DNA from: Erythroxylum novogranatense
Taxonomy: Eukaryota; Streptophyta; Magnoliopsida; Malpighiales; Erythroxylaceae
Assembly (NCBI GenBank): GCA_029891385.1
Contig: CM057230.1
Span: 54,973,414-55,037,413 of the forward strand
Reading direction: 5' to 3'
Length of the DNA stretch: 64,000 bases
Position numbers and translations under genes: made by a program. The notes beneath the pieces were generated by a model, which saw nothing but the letters and a program-made list of their open reading frames with translations, made no database searches and was not told the DNA's origin. Below, in pieces: positions 53,841 to 64,000 of this stretch; positions within the stretch are counted from its first letter, which is position 1; each line of letters begins with the position of its first letter.

Positions 53841-56209
53841 TATAAAGTATGCAATTTTTTGATCTCTAATAATAAGTTATGATTTTTACAAGTTCAGATA
53901 GAGGATAGTATCTTTGACCGGAAAATGCACTCCCGTAGGAGTTGAATTGAGTTTTATGTTCTTCTTGGAAGATTTAGAGCTTCTCTCAAGCTTTCTATAG
54001 AGACTAAGTTTGTCAAAATCGGAGTTCGAGAGTAAAAGTTATGAATTTCGAAATTTTAGATTTAAAAAAATAAAAATAAAAAATTTAAGCATCCCGTCAC
54101 ACTTACTGGCGACGCATCGCCGTAGCGACGGCGAAGGCTCAGCCGTCACTACTACGACGACGATCGCCAGAGCGATGCGAAGCTTTCAAGATCACCAGGG
54201 CGACGCCGCCTCGGTGATGCAAGCGTTTTCCTTGCCCAAACGACGCTGCTTTTGCTCCCCGATTTCTTGACTTTCTTTCTCCAATCCGACATTTGTTTAC
54301 CGCTTTGTTCATATCTTTTCCGTCCGACATCCGATTGAGTTGATTCTTTTGCGTTGGATTCCTAAGACAATGAATTCCATTTTATAAGAAATTTAGAACT
54401 TTTGAGATTAAATTAATGGTGATTAATTTAATCAAAGTGAGTCGGGAAATTTTCTGAGCATGATTCAGTGTTTTGTGAAATTCGGGATCTGTAGAGATCC
54501 GATTGAAGCGATTCTTGAGGAGAAATAAAGATAAGACGAGGGGCTACAAATCATATGAAGACATGAAATGTCAATTTTGCCCTTAGGACTTTTAATTTTT
54601 GAATTTAAGTTCGGATTGGGGTGTAATTTTTGGATTGGGAACACCTGTGAGTAATTTGAGTATAACTTTTGATCTGGGAATCGAAATGAGACGATTCTTG
54701 TTTTGAATTAAACTAGAGACATAAGGATACAATTGTTATGAAGACATTGAGTTTCAATTCTGGGATTAAGAATGTGAATTTTGGGACTGAAATAATCGTA
54801 CATAAGAAATGTGTTAGAATATGGATATTCCCGAACTGTTTTGCGCATAACTTTTGATGTAGTGATCGGAATTGAGCGCAGTCAGTGGCGTTGGATTCGT
54901 ATGATTGAGGGGAACATTTATCGAGAAGGAAGTTTTAACAAATTCCTTCAATTTAATAGTGCGCATCAGACCCGCAAGTGAGAATGGCATAAAGTAAAGT
55001 CAAGGGCATTTTAGTCTTTTCATCAATTTTAAATGACATGGCAGATAAGAAGATGAAATTGTCGTTTTTAAGAAGGAGATTCTCGATTATTCAAGAAGAA
55101 AAGAAAGAATAAGAAGAAGAATGGAGAAGATGAAGGTCGACGGTGGAGAAGGAGAAAACTTAGAGTTTGATTTTTTTCGAGATTTCATGCTTGTTTTGAA
55201 GTAGTTTCAAGAGGAAACTTATGGAAGGAAAGGAAAGCTTATCTTTGGAGCTTAAATCCAAACTTTGAGAGAGAAGGTAAGAGAGAAAATTTTATGTTTG
55301 AATTTTGATGAGTTATTGGTTGATTTAGCTTAATATGGTTATGAATTGAAGTTTTCTATGATTATTTGCAGAGATTAGACTATGGTTATGTTTAATTTTG
55401 GTTATGTAATATTTTAGAGAGAGAAAGCTTAGTGAGGAAGATAATGAATAGTAAAATTTGGGGTTTTTGGAAATTGGTAGTGTAGAATTATGGAAAATAC
55501 TATGGATTGATGATATGTGAAGTTAATTTTGAAGAACTTGTATTTTGTGGTATTGAATTTGGATAAATTGGTTTAGGCCAATTTTAAGATTTGAGGATTT
55601 TTGAAATTGAGGATTTAAATAGTTTGGAATTAATGTGAATTGATGAATTGTGAGATTAATTTTGAAGAAATTATGTTTTATGAGATTTAATTTGGGTGTA
55701 TTGGTTTAGGCCAATTTTGAAAATTGGGGATTTTCAAAATTGGAGATTGAAATAGCTTGGAATTATGATAGTTATGTTTTCCTATGGTTGAGTTTGAGAA
55801 TTATGCAAATTATGATGATGAATTTGGATGTTATTGGCTTAGGATTTTTTTAAATTGAAGAAAGAAGAAGGAATTTGGAGAATTGACTATTCGACAAGCT
55901 TCTAGCGTCATTTCGAGGTGGGTAGCATATTTATATTTTGATTTATAAGTTAAATATTACTTTTCAAAATTTGAGAAAATGAAAGAAAAGATTTTCGTAT
56001 TTTGTTTATTTCTCAATGATTTTGGAAAATTATTACAATCAGAAATTCATTGCTTTAAATGATTTGATAAACCGATAGAAATTCGAAAATGCATTTGTTG
56101 TGTATGCATTGAATGATTTGATTTCTGAAATTAGAATTGAATGATGAATTGATCAAATTGTATGCTTTATGTGAATGTGTGAAAATTAAGAAATTGAAAA
56201 GTGCCTTCT

Positions 56210-56440
56210 GCAATCCGACTCTTCGCTTTCGATTATGTGTTATATGGGTTTGGTAGGTCCCTTGGTAAGTCATCATTGTCTCTATGTGTATAGCCTTCTC
56301 CAGCTGCCTGCTAAGTGGCACGGAGTCGATTTCGGACTCCTTCACGGCTAATCGGACCGCTTATGGGAAAGTGTAGTACGTTCGCTCACGATCGCAAAGG
56401 ACCGCTATGCGGATCGCAAGACGCTCTGCTTGGACCTAGC
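56210..56440 (+). promoter_or_regulatory. Hairpin block of the left LTR, damaged copy
   Basis: Equivalent to 61020-61240: GCCTTCTCCAGCTGCCTGCT, GGAGTCGATTTCGGACTCC, then GGACCGCTTATGGGAAAGTGTAGTACG and GGACCGCTATGCGGATCGCAAGACG. Unlike 61150-61228, the outer arms no longer pair well, and the differences are mostly short indels. Confidence 0.6.
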
Positions 56441-57609
56441 TGCACCATTCGATATGTTATGTGTTTTGATTTGTTTCGTGTGTTTGCATTCATGTTTATG
56501 AGACATTCAAGAATTTTGAAAATCGAGAGAATGAGTTATAAAAGTTTGAAAATATTAAGAAGGGTTTGAGAAAGTATTTGAAAGTTGAAAAGTTTGAAAA
56601 TTAGCCCTTTGGCAAAAAAGATTATGAAAATGTTTTCGCTTATTTATCGCTTTATAAATGTGTTATCCACGAGCTTCCGAGCTCACCCCTCTTTCATCCC
56701 CATCTCCGTGTTTCGAAGGTGAGATCGGATGAAAGAATGTGAAGACATCGCCGACTTTTGAATACGTTAGCTTTTGAGTAATTTGGATCTTGAGTATGAG
56801 TATGTTTATAACTTTAGATAAGTTGGGAAAATGTATTTGTGTATAAAGTTGAGAATTGTGAATGATTGTGAAATTTGTATATGAAATTATGGATAATTTG
56901 GGAATATATATGTATGATTGATTTGGGAATTTGATTGAATTCGAGTTTGGTATTGAATTGAGAATTATGGAAGTATTAGATTTAGGTTTGCGTTTTCTTT
57001 GGTGTTTGGATTCGGACGGAGAGTCCGATGATTCGAGATCTTTTGGCATTTAGAAGTGTATTTCTTTACCTTGCAGTTTGGGTTAGGAAAAAAGCAAATT
57101 ATATTGCCGAAATTTCGATAAAAATTGGGATAAAAAAATGGAATTTGAGATTTGTATGGATAAATAAGAATTTGTATGATTGCTGAGTTTTGGGTTTAAG
57201 AATGAATTTTCCTATGGGAAATTATATGGATGTGATTGATGTAAGAAATGAGAATAAGAAAGAAAAAAAAATTCATAACGGATTTTGGAACGTCTTAGGA
57301 TTCCCAACGCGATTATGTTCATTCGATAAGTTTTCTTTGATTATTGTTTCCGGATGTCGGATGTGTCTGTTTTGATTTCGTTTCGCTTTGCAATCTGTTC
57401 GTTTGATTCGATTAGTATTTGCTTCCGCTTGCATTTGCTTCCGCTTCGCTACTTTCGGATTTGTTCGCTTCCGCATTTTGTTTTCGATTCGACATTTCCG
57501 TTTTCCGTTCTGTTTGCGATGTGTTTTGTTTTCTGATTCGAAATTTCGATCCGAAATTTCCGCTTCCCTTCGATTCCGTTTTCTCCGTTCACATTCATTT
57601 TTCGGTTGG

Positions 57610-57626
57610 GATCCGGTTCCCGGATC
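57610..57626. promoter_or_regulatory. Hairpin at the LTR 3' end (GATCCG-GTTCC-CGGATC)
   Basis: A 6-bp stem ending 11 bases from the LTR end and 16 bases from the primer-binding site. The same stem is at 24536-24552 and 62432-62448, and at 38799-38817 (reverse element) with a different loop. It could be a U5 structure used in priming or an integrase-end feature; this is inference. Confidence 0.7.
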
Positions 57627-57637
57627 GGGTGCCAACA

Positions 57638-58267
57638 TTTATGGTATCAGAGCCCAGTAATATGATCTTACTTGGGCGTATGAGTATGAATAAGGAATTG
57701 ATATGAGTTTGTAAAGATAAAAGTGAATTTGTGAGAGTGTGCTAGGTGGTCATTTGATTTTGATGAAAGAAATATGATGGTCTTTAGGAATTTGAAATTG
57801 ATGTGCATGACTATTTGACTAATTCAAATGATTGGTTTGATTTGAGTGTTAAGAATATGTTTGATTTTCTAATGTGTTGAGGAAATTAAGATTAGAACTT
57901 TTGAGAAATTGTGATGAATTGATATAGATGAAAGAATGATGACATAGTGATGATTAAACCATATTAGGATTCCTTAAGAAATGGACCATTAATTTGTGCC
58001 CATATATGAAGAAATAATGAGTTATAGATATAGTGTTTTGATATGATATGAGTGATATATGATTTAAGGAAGTGAAAATTTTGAAGAGATTGAGAATATG
58101 TGAAGAGTAAAAGTGATGAAAAGAAATTGATTATGAGTTGTGGAAAGAAATTAGTAAGAAAGTGCTTGATGATCATTGTTTAGAAAGAAATTTATGCAAG
58201 AATGAGTTACTTGGAGTTTAAGTAAGAGTGAATTTCGAGGACGAAATTCTTTTAAGAGGGGGAGAAA
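57638..58267 (+). other. 630-bp core of the non-autonomous element
   Basis: Contains the primer-binding site TGGTATCAGAGC (57642-57653), an AT-rich non-coding stretch, the pol-end remnant AATTTCGAGGACGAAATTCT (58231-58250) and the polypurine tract AAGAGGGGGAGAAA (58254-58267). No ORF above 100 residues and no gag or pol motif apart from the remnant. This is the minimum needed to be copied by a partner's enzymes. Confidence 0.85.
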
Positions 58268-61200
58268 TGTTGGACCCCGAACCTTGAGTGACAATTTGAC
58301 TTAGCAATATGAATGATAAAGTGGATGAGTTGATTGAAATTGAGTTGAAAATCATGATTAAAACGAGAAAGAGTGAAAATATGAAAAAAAAAATTGTGTA
58401 ATAGTTGACTTTCTGGCCTTTGAAGGTTGACTTTTGATTGAGGCAAAATTTGATAAAATGGTCTTCTGAAAACTTGTAGATTATGTCAAGAGCTTTCTGT
58501 AGACATAAAGTTTGATATTTTTTGATATCGGAAGTGAGAGTTATGATCAGTCAAAGTTTATGTTTGATAAGGTTGACTTTTGACTTTTATGATGACTGAA
58601 TCTTTGACTGAGAAATTAACCTAGTTAGAGGTTAATTGAGCTTTGATGTTTTTCATGAAAATTGAAGGATTTGTTTTGATCTTTATTTCGATATAAAGTA
58701 TGCAATTTTTTTGATCTCGGAATAATAAGTTATGATTTTTACAAGTTTGTATAGAGGATAGTATCTTTGACCGGAAAATGGACTCCCGTAGGAGTTGAAT
58801 TGAGTTTTATGTTCTTCTTAGAAGATTTAGAGCTTCTCTCAAGCTTTCTATAGAGACTAAGTTTGTCAAAATCGGAGTTCGAGAGTAAAAGTTATGAATT
58901 TCGGAAGTTTTAGATTTAAAAAAAATAAAAAAAAAAAAAAATTAAGCATCCCCGTCACTACGGCGACGCATCGCCGTAGCGATCTGACTTTCAGCTCCCA
59001 TCACCAGGGCGACGCGTCGCCTGGTGATGCAAGCGCTTCCTTGCCCAAACGACGCCGCTTTTGCTCCCGATTTCTTAACTTTCTTTCTCCAATCCGACAT
59101 TTGTTTACCGCTTTTGTTCATATCTTTTCCGTCCGACATCCGATTGAGTTGATTCTTTTGCGTTGGATTCCTAAGACAATGAATTCCATTTTATAAGAAA
59201 TTTAGAACTTTTGAGATTAAATTAATGGTGATTAATTTAATCAAAGTGAGTCGGGAAATTTTCCGAGCATGATTCAGTGTTTTAGAAATTCGGGATCTGT
59301 AGAGATCCAATTGAAGCGATTCTTGAGGCGAACTAAAGATAAGACGAGGGCTACAAATCATATGAAGACATGAAATGTCAATTTTGCCCTTAGGACTTTT
59401 AATTTTGAATTTAAGTTCGGATTGGGGTGTAATTTTTGGATTGGGAACACCTGTGAGTAATTTGAGTATAACTTTTGATCTGGGAATCGAAATGAGACGA
59501 TTCTTGTTTTGAATTAAACTAGAGACATAAGGATACAATTGTTATGAAGACATTGAGTTTCAATTCTGGGATTAAGAATGTGAATTTTGGGACTGAAATA
59601 ATCGTACATAAGAAATGTGTTAGAATATGGATATTCCCGAACTGTTTTGCGCATAACTTTTGATGTAGTGATCGGAATTGAGCGCAGTCAGTGGCGTTGG
59701 ATTCCTATGATTGAGGGGAACATTTCTCGAGAAGGAAGTTTTAGCAAATTCCTTCAATTTAATAGTGCGAATCAGACCATAAGTGAGAATGACATAAAGT
59801 AAAGTCAAGGGCATTTTAGTCTTTTCATCAATTTTAAATGACATGGCAGATAAGAAGATGAAATTGTCGCTTTTAAGAAGGAGATTCTCGATTATTCAAG
59901 AAGAAAAGAAAGAATAAGAAGAAGAATGGAGAAGATGAAGGTCGACGGTGGAGAAGGAGAAAACTTAGAGTTTGATTTTTTTGAGATTTCATGCTTGTTT
60001 TGAAGTAGTTTCAAGAGGAAACTTATGGAAGGAAAGGAAAGCTTATCTTTGGAGCTTAAATCCAAACTTTGAGAGAGAAGGTAAGAGAGAAAAATTTTAT
60101 GTTTGAATTTTGATGAGTTATTGGTTGATTTAGCTTAATATGGTTATGAATTGAAGTTTTCTATGATTATTTGCAGAGATTAGACTATGGTTATGTTTAA
60201 TTTTGGTTATGTAATATTTTAGAGAGAAAGCTTAGTGAGGAAGATAATAAATAGTAAAATTTGGGGTTTTTGGAAATTGGTAGTGTAGAATTATGGAAAA
60301 TACTATGGATTGATGATATGTGAAGTTAATTTTGAAGAACTTGTATTTTGTGGTATTGAATTTGGATAAATTGGTTTAGGCCAATTTTAAGATTTGGGGA
60401 TTTTTGAAATTGAGGATTTAAATAGTTTGGAATTAATGTGAATTGATGAATTGTGAGATTAATTTTGAAGAAATTATGTTTTATGAGATTTAATTTGGGT
60501 GTATTGGTTTAGGCCAATTTTGAAAATTGGGGATTTTCAAAATTGGAGATTGAAATAGCTTGGAATTATGATAGTTATGTTTTTCCTATGGTTGAGTTTG
60601 AGAATTATGCAAATTATGATGATGAATTTGGATGTTATTGGGCTTAGGATTTTTTTAAATTGAAGAAAGAAGAAGGAATTTGGAGAATTGACTATTTGGA
60701 CAAGCTTCTAGCGTCATTTCGAGGTGGGTAGCATATTTATATTTTGATTTATAAGTTAAATATTACTTTTGAAAATTTGAGAAAATGAAAAAGATTTTCG
60801 TACTTTGTTTATTTCTCAATGATTTTGGAAAATTATTACAATCAGAAATTCATTGCTTTAAATGATTTGATAAACCGATAGAAATTCGAAAAATGCATTT
60901 GTTGTGTATGCATTGAATGATTTGATTTCAAATTAGAATTGAATGATGAATTGATCAAATTGTATGCTTTATGTGAATGTGTGGAAAATTAAGAAATTGA
61001 AAAGTGCCTTGAGCAATCCGACTCTTCGTTTTCGATTATGTGTTATATGGGTTTGGTAGGTCCCTTGAGTCGTCATTGCCTCTATGTGTATAGCCTTCTC
61101 CAGGCTGCCCGCTAGTGGCACGGAGCTCCGATTTCGGACTCCTTCACGGCTACACTGGACCGCTATGCGGGAAAGTGTAGTACGTTCTGTTCACGACTGC

Positions 61201-62459
61201 ACAGGACCGCTATGCGGGACTGTGCAGTACGTTCTGTTTGGACCTAGCCAGACCATTCTGATATGTTATGTGTTTTGATTTGTTTCTGTGTGTTTGCATT
61301 CATGTTTATGAGACATTCAAGAATTTTGAAAATTGAGAGAATGAGTTATAAAAAGTTTGAAAAATATTAAGAAGGGTTTGAGAAAAGTATTTGAAAGTTG
61401 AAAAGTTTGAAAATTAGCCCTTTTGGCAAAAAGATTATGAAAAATGTTTTCTGCTTATTTATCAGTTTATAAATGTGTTATCCACGAGCTTCCGAGCTCA
61501 CTTCTCTTTCATCCCCATCTCCGTGTTTGAGGTGAGATCGGATGAAAGAATGTGAAGACATCAGTTTCGACTTTTGAATACGTTAGCTTTTGAGTAATTT
61601 GGATCTTGAGTATGAGTATGTTTATAACTTTAGATAAGTTGGGGAAAAATGTATTTGTGTATAAAGTTGAGAATTGTGAATGATTGTGAAATTTGTATAT
61701 GAAATTATGGATAATTTGGGAATATATATGTATGATTGATTTGGGAATTTGATTGAATTCTGAGTTTGGTATTGAATTGAGAATTATGGAAGTATTAGAT
61801 TTAGGTTTGCGTTTTCTTTGGTGTTTGGATTCGGACGGAGAGTCCGATGATTCTGAGATATTTTGGCATTTAGAAGTGTATTTCTTTACCTTGCAGTTTG
61901 GGTTAGGAAAAAGCGGTAGTATCTTTGAAATTTTAATAAAATTGGGATAAAAAAATGGAATTTGAGATTTGTATGGATAAATAAGAATTTGTATGATTGC
62001 TGAGTTTTGGGTTTAAGAATGAATTTTCCTATGGGAAATTATATGGATGTGATTGATGTAAGAAATAAGAATAAGAAAGAAAAAAAAATTTCATAACGGA
62101 TTTTGGAACGTCTTAGGATTCCCAACGCGATTATGTTCATTCGATAAGTTTTCTTTGATTATTGTTTCCGGATGTCGGATGTGTCTGCATTTTGATTTCG
62201 TTTAACTTTTGCAACTGCTTCGCTTTGATTCGATTAGTATTTGCTTCCGCTTGCATTTGCTTCCGCTTCGCTACTTTCGGATTTGTTCGCTTTCGCATTT
62301 TGTTTTCGATTCGACATTTTCGTTTTCCGTTCTGTTTGCGATGTGTTTTGTTTTCTGATTCGAAATTTCGATCCGAAATTTCCGCTTCCCTTCGATTCCG
62401 TTTTCTCCGTTCACATTCGTTTTTCGGTTGGGATCCGGTTCCCGGATCGGGTGTCAACA
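58268..62459 (+). repeat. Right LTR of the non-autonomous element (4192 bp, unexpanded)
   Basis: TGTTGGACCCCGAACC to GGGTGTCAACA. Complete reference for the left LTR. In order: GC-rich hairpin (58958-58979), GTCCGACATCCGATT (59132), modules at spacings of about 180 bp (59290-59760), GAGGTGGGTAGCATATTTATA (60721), the hairpin block (61090-61235), TTTATAAATGTGTTATCCAC (61465), CGGAC/GTCCG (61832-61846), the CTTCGATTCG-rich stretch (62165-62420) and the end hairpin (62432-62448). Short ORFs such as 62162-62650 read through low-complexity TTCGCTT sequence and are not genes. Confidence 0.88.
61150..61228 (+). promoter_or_regulatory. Tandem hairpins with covarying stems
   Basis: Hairpin 1 (61150-61180): CTACACT-GGA-CCGC-TAT-GCGG-GAA-AGTGTAG. 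Hairpin 2 (61196-61228): ACTGCACAG-GA-CCGC-TAT-GCGG-GA-CTGTGCAGT. Each is followed by TACGTTCTGTT. The outer stems differ in sequence but both pair perfectly, while the inner CCGC-TAT-GCGG is identical. At 23148-23178 hairpin 1 recurs as CTACACT...AGTGTAG with CTGC against GCGG, still pairing through a G-U. Preceded by GGAG..CCGA-TTT-CGG..CTCC. An RNA structure or a protein-binding dyad is inferred. Confidence 0.75.
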
Positions 62460-62463
62460 TTTA

Positions 62464-62475
62464 TGGTATCAAAGC
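62464..62475 (+). other. Second primer-binding site (TGGTATCAAAGC)
   Basis: After the right LTR and the same TTTA spacer as at 57638 comes TGGTATCAAAGC, one mismatch from the iMet site. An LTR followed by a primer site is a 5' LTR context, so another internal region once followed here. Confidence 0.8.
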
Positions 62476-62696
62476 AAGAAGGGTTTATAAGGAATCATGC
62501 GTTCGTATGAGGGAATCTGTATGCATAGTTGGATTTCGGAAACGGGATCCAACACGAAAGCCTTGTCTAAGAATTACAACTAGCAAAGAAAAAAAGGACA
62601 TTAGGTTGGACTTCCTACGCGATAACTACGTGGCGCGAGCGTTAAAGTAAACATATCCTAATAACTTACTCAACTATTTTGGTGAATTTTAAAGGA
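62476..62696. other. Unassigned stretch between primer site and Copia relict
   Basis: About 220 bp with no recognisable motif. It does not match the 57654-58267 core, so the second internal region is of another kind or was replaced by the flank. It joins the Copia reading near 62697. Confidence 0.4.
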
Positions 62697-63945
62697 TATC
62701 CTTTGCCCTTATCTGATCATGCCAAACTCCTTTAAGGATGCATTTAGAGTGATTGTGAAAATGATAACTCATTATGATATGAAGCTATATCAAATGGATG
62801 TCAAAATTGCTTTCTTGAATAAAGACCTTTGTGAAGAGGTCTATATAGAACAACTTCAAGATTTCAGGATCAAGATAAAGCTGACATGGTTTGTCATTTG
62901 AGAAAACCCATATGTTGTTTGAAACAAGCCTCTTGACGATGGTACCTAAAGTTTGATGAGGTTGTTATCTCATTTGGCTTTGTAAAAAATAAAGTTGAAA
63001 GATGTTCGTATTACAAGGTTAGGGGAGCAAGATTGTCTTTCTACTTTTATATGTGAATGATATCTTGCTCGTATAAAATGAATTAACCATCCTGTATAAG
63101 GTTAAGCAACTTTTGGCTAAATATTTTGACATGAAGGATCTTAGTAAGGTATCTTTTATCCTACTACAAAGGTATAATATGACTGATTGTAAACATATTG
63201 TAACACCTATCTCTCATGGTGAGAAATTATTTTTAACATAATGTCCAAAGAATGATCAAAGAGAGAGAGAGGGAGAGAACTATAAAGAATGTACCTTATT
63301 CTTATACAGTTAGTAGCCTAATGTATGCCTAGATATGCACTAGACTGAACATTGCATTTGTTGTTAGGATGCTAAGTTGGTACATGGTTAAGTCAAGAAT
63401 AGGCCACTGAAATTCAGTCAAATGAGTTTGAAGATATTTGAAGGAAACTAAGGATTATATGTTGATATTCAAGAAAGTCAACAATTTAGACCTCATAGGC
63501 TACACGGATTCAAATTTTGCTATGTGCCAAGAAGATAGGAATTCAACATGAAGGTATATTTGTATGTTAGCAAATAGTGTAGTATTAGTGGAAGAGTGTC
63601 AAGTAGACAGTAGTAACTTCCTTGACTATGCATGTAGAGTTTGTAACATGTTATAGGACTATTTTATAGGCGGTTTAACTCAAGAATTTGATTTCTAAAT
63701 TGTCTATAGAAGATTCAGTTGCTAGACCCATTCGGTTATATTGTGATAATCATTTTGTTGTATTGTTCAGTAACAACAACAAAAATATCACAAGGTTTAA
63801 GCATTTAGAGGTCAAATATCTAACTATAAAGGAATTAATACAGAAAGGTGATATTAAGGTGGAGCATTTAGAGATTGAGTATATGTTTGTTAATCCTTTA
63901 ATTAAAGGACTTCACCTAGTTATTTTTCAGAGACATGTATAGTAC
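62697..63945 (+). pseudogene. Fossil Copia polyprotein, right half (RT and RNase H)
   Basis: The 62719-62901 frame reads FKDAFRVIVKMITHYDMKLYQMDVKIAFLNKDLCEEVYIEQ (Copia RT palm). Near 63045-63070 LYVNDILLV shows the active site with one Asp changed to Asn. KYFDMKDLSKV follows, then IGYTDSNFAMCQEDRNST (RNase H start, about 63490-63550) and, in 63688-63942, RLYCDNHFVVLFSNNN, KHLEVKYLTIKELIQKGDI and NPLIKGL (RNase H end; the usual DPLTKGL is altered). Many stops and frame changes, and a GA-rich run at 63258-63280. It joins 46470-47617 in order and sense; the insertion fell in the RT. Confidence 0.82.
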
Positions 63946-64000
63946 AGGTTTACTGTAGTCCTTAAACACTGTCACTTAGAGATCATTATATTTGCTCTTA
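63946..64000. other. Window end, nothing recognised
   Basis: Sequence after the last RNase H codon, probably the 3' non-coding end of the Copia relict. No LTR start is visible before the window ends. Confidence 0.4.

Larger units (their letters stand above)
47958..57637 (+). repeat. Left LTR, expanded to 9.7 kb by tandem duplication
   Basis: It begins TGTTGGACCCCGAACC and ends GGGTGCCAACA. The segment from TATAAAGTATGC (48382) to TTTGATAAACC (about 50631) occurs three times: 48382-50631, 51107-53361 and 53841 onward. The first two are each followed by a 475-480 bp SINE cluster. Without two units of 2725 and 2734 bp the LTR is about 4.2 kb, equal to the right LTR. The copies are very similar except in the GC-rich hairpin zone (48640-48790, 51365-51510, 54085-54240), where indels are many. 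Confidence 0.85.
47958..62475 (+). mobile_element. Non-autonomous gypsy-type LTR element, tandem (LTR-core-LTR-primer site)
   Basis: Two LTRs (47958-57637, enlarged, and 58268-62459) flank a 630-bp core that holds a tRNA-iMet primer site and a polypurine tract but no ORF. A second primer site (one mismatch) follows the right LTR, so the array is LTR-core-LTR-core start. That form is expected from unequal recombination between neighbouring copies rather than from one insertion. Just before the polypurine tract the core reads AATTTCGAGGACGAAATTCT, the last codons of Tekay/Del-type pol, so the ancestor was probably a chromovirus. The whole array lies inside the fossil Copia gene. Target duplications cannot be found because the right end is not an LTR end. 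Confidence 0.82.

Noticed and set aside
62162..62650. Plus-strand ORF of 162 codons (and similar frames at 57388 and 57419)
   Set aside because: It reads through TTCGCTT/TTCGATT low-complexity sequence at the LTR 3' end and across the LTR boundary and primer site. The Phe/Arg/Ser-rich product is an artefact of composition.

Overview
The window is plant nuclear heterochromatin, most likely pericentromeric. It is AT-rich and made almost entirely of nested LTR retrotransposons; no host gene, rRNA or tRNA gene is visible. Plant origin follows from the element types: an Athila-like Ty3/gypsy element, a Sirevirus-like Copia element, large non-coding LARD-like elements, tRNA-iMet primer-binding sites and a tRNA-derived SINE. 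A eudicot is likely, but I cannot name a species. Lineage names rest on remembered family motifs, not on a search.

Layout. (1) 1-18414: a minus-strand, non-coding LARD-like element with LTRs of about 4.0 kb and a 3.26 kb internal region. Only about 65 bp of its left edge lies outside the window. Its left LTR is split at 3680-10945 by a minus-strand Copia element of the Sirevirus type (target duplication ATAGC) with a frame-broken gag-pol. (2) 18415-19586 plus 46107-46265: an old LTR related to the LARD, in plus orientation. It is split by a 26.5 kb minus-strand Athila-like element at 19587-46101 (target duplication TGGGT). (3) The Athila carries four long LTRs with no internal region: one in its 3' LTR (19967-24563) and three in its coding region (29150-32467, 32989-36108, 38788-43242). 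The last three have perfect 5-bp target duplications (AGGTA, CTAAA, CATAT). Without these insertions the Athila is about 11 kb. (4) 46470-47617 and 62700-63945: two halves of a fossil plus-strand Copia polyprotein. They are separated by a plus-strand non-autonomous gypsy-type element (47958-62475) with LTRs of about 4.2 kb and an internal region of only 630 bp. Its first LTR is enlarged to 9.7 kb by tandem duplication of a unit of about 2.73 kb that includes a SINE fold-back cluster.

How the parts relate. Every coding region is broken (frameshifts, stops, deletions, insertions), so nothing here can transpose by its own proteins. The LARD and the 630-bp-core element keep only what is needed in cis (LTRs, iMet primer site, polypurine tract), as expected of elements mobilised by a partner elsewhere.

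Most interesting signals. The long LTRs share an architecture of short hairpins at corresponding places. Several pairs differ by compensating changes: tandem hairpins at 61150-61228, a GC-rich hairpin at 20994/48651/58958, and hairpins near the LTR 3' ends. The LTRs also carry degenerate modules spaced about 180 bp, and one carries an array of TGACGTCA palindromes. I found no evidence of a new protein-based system.
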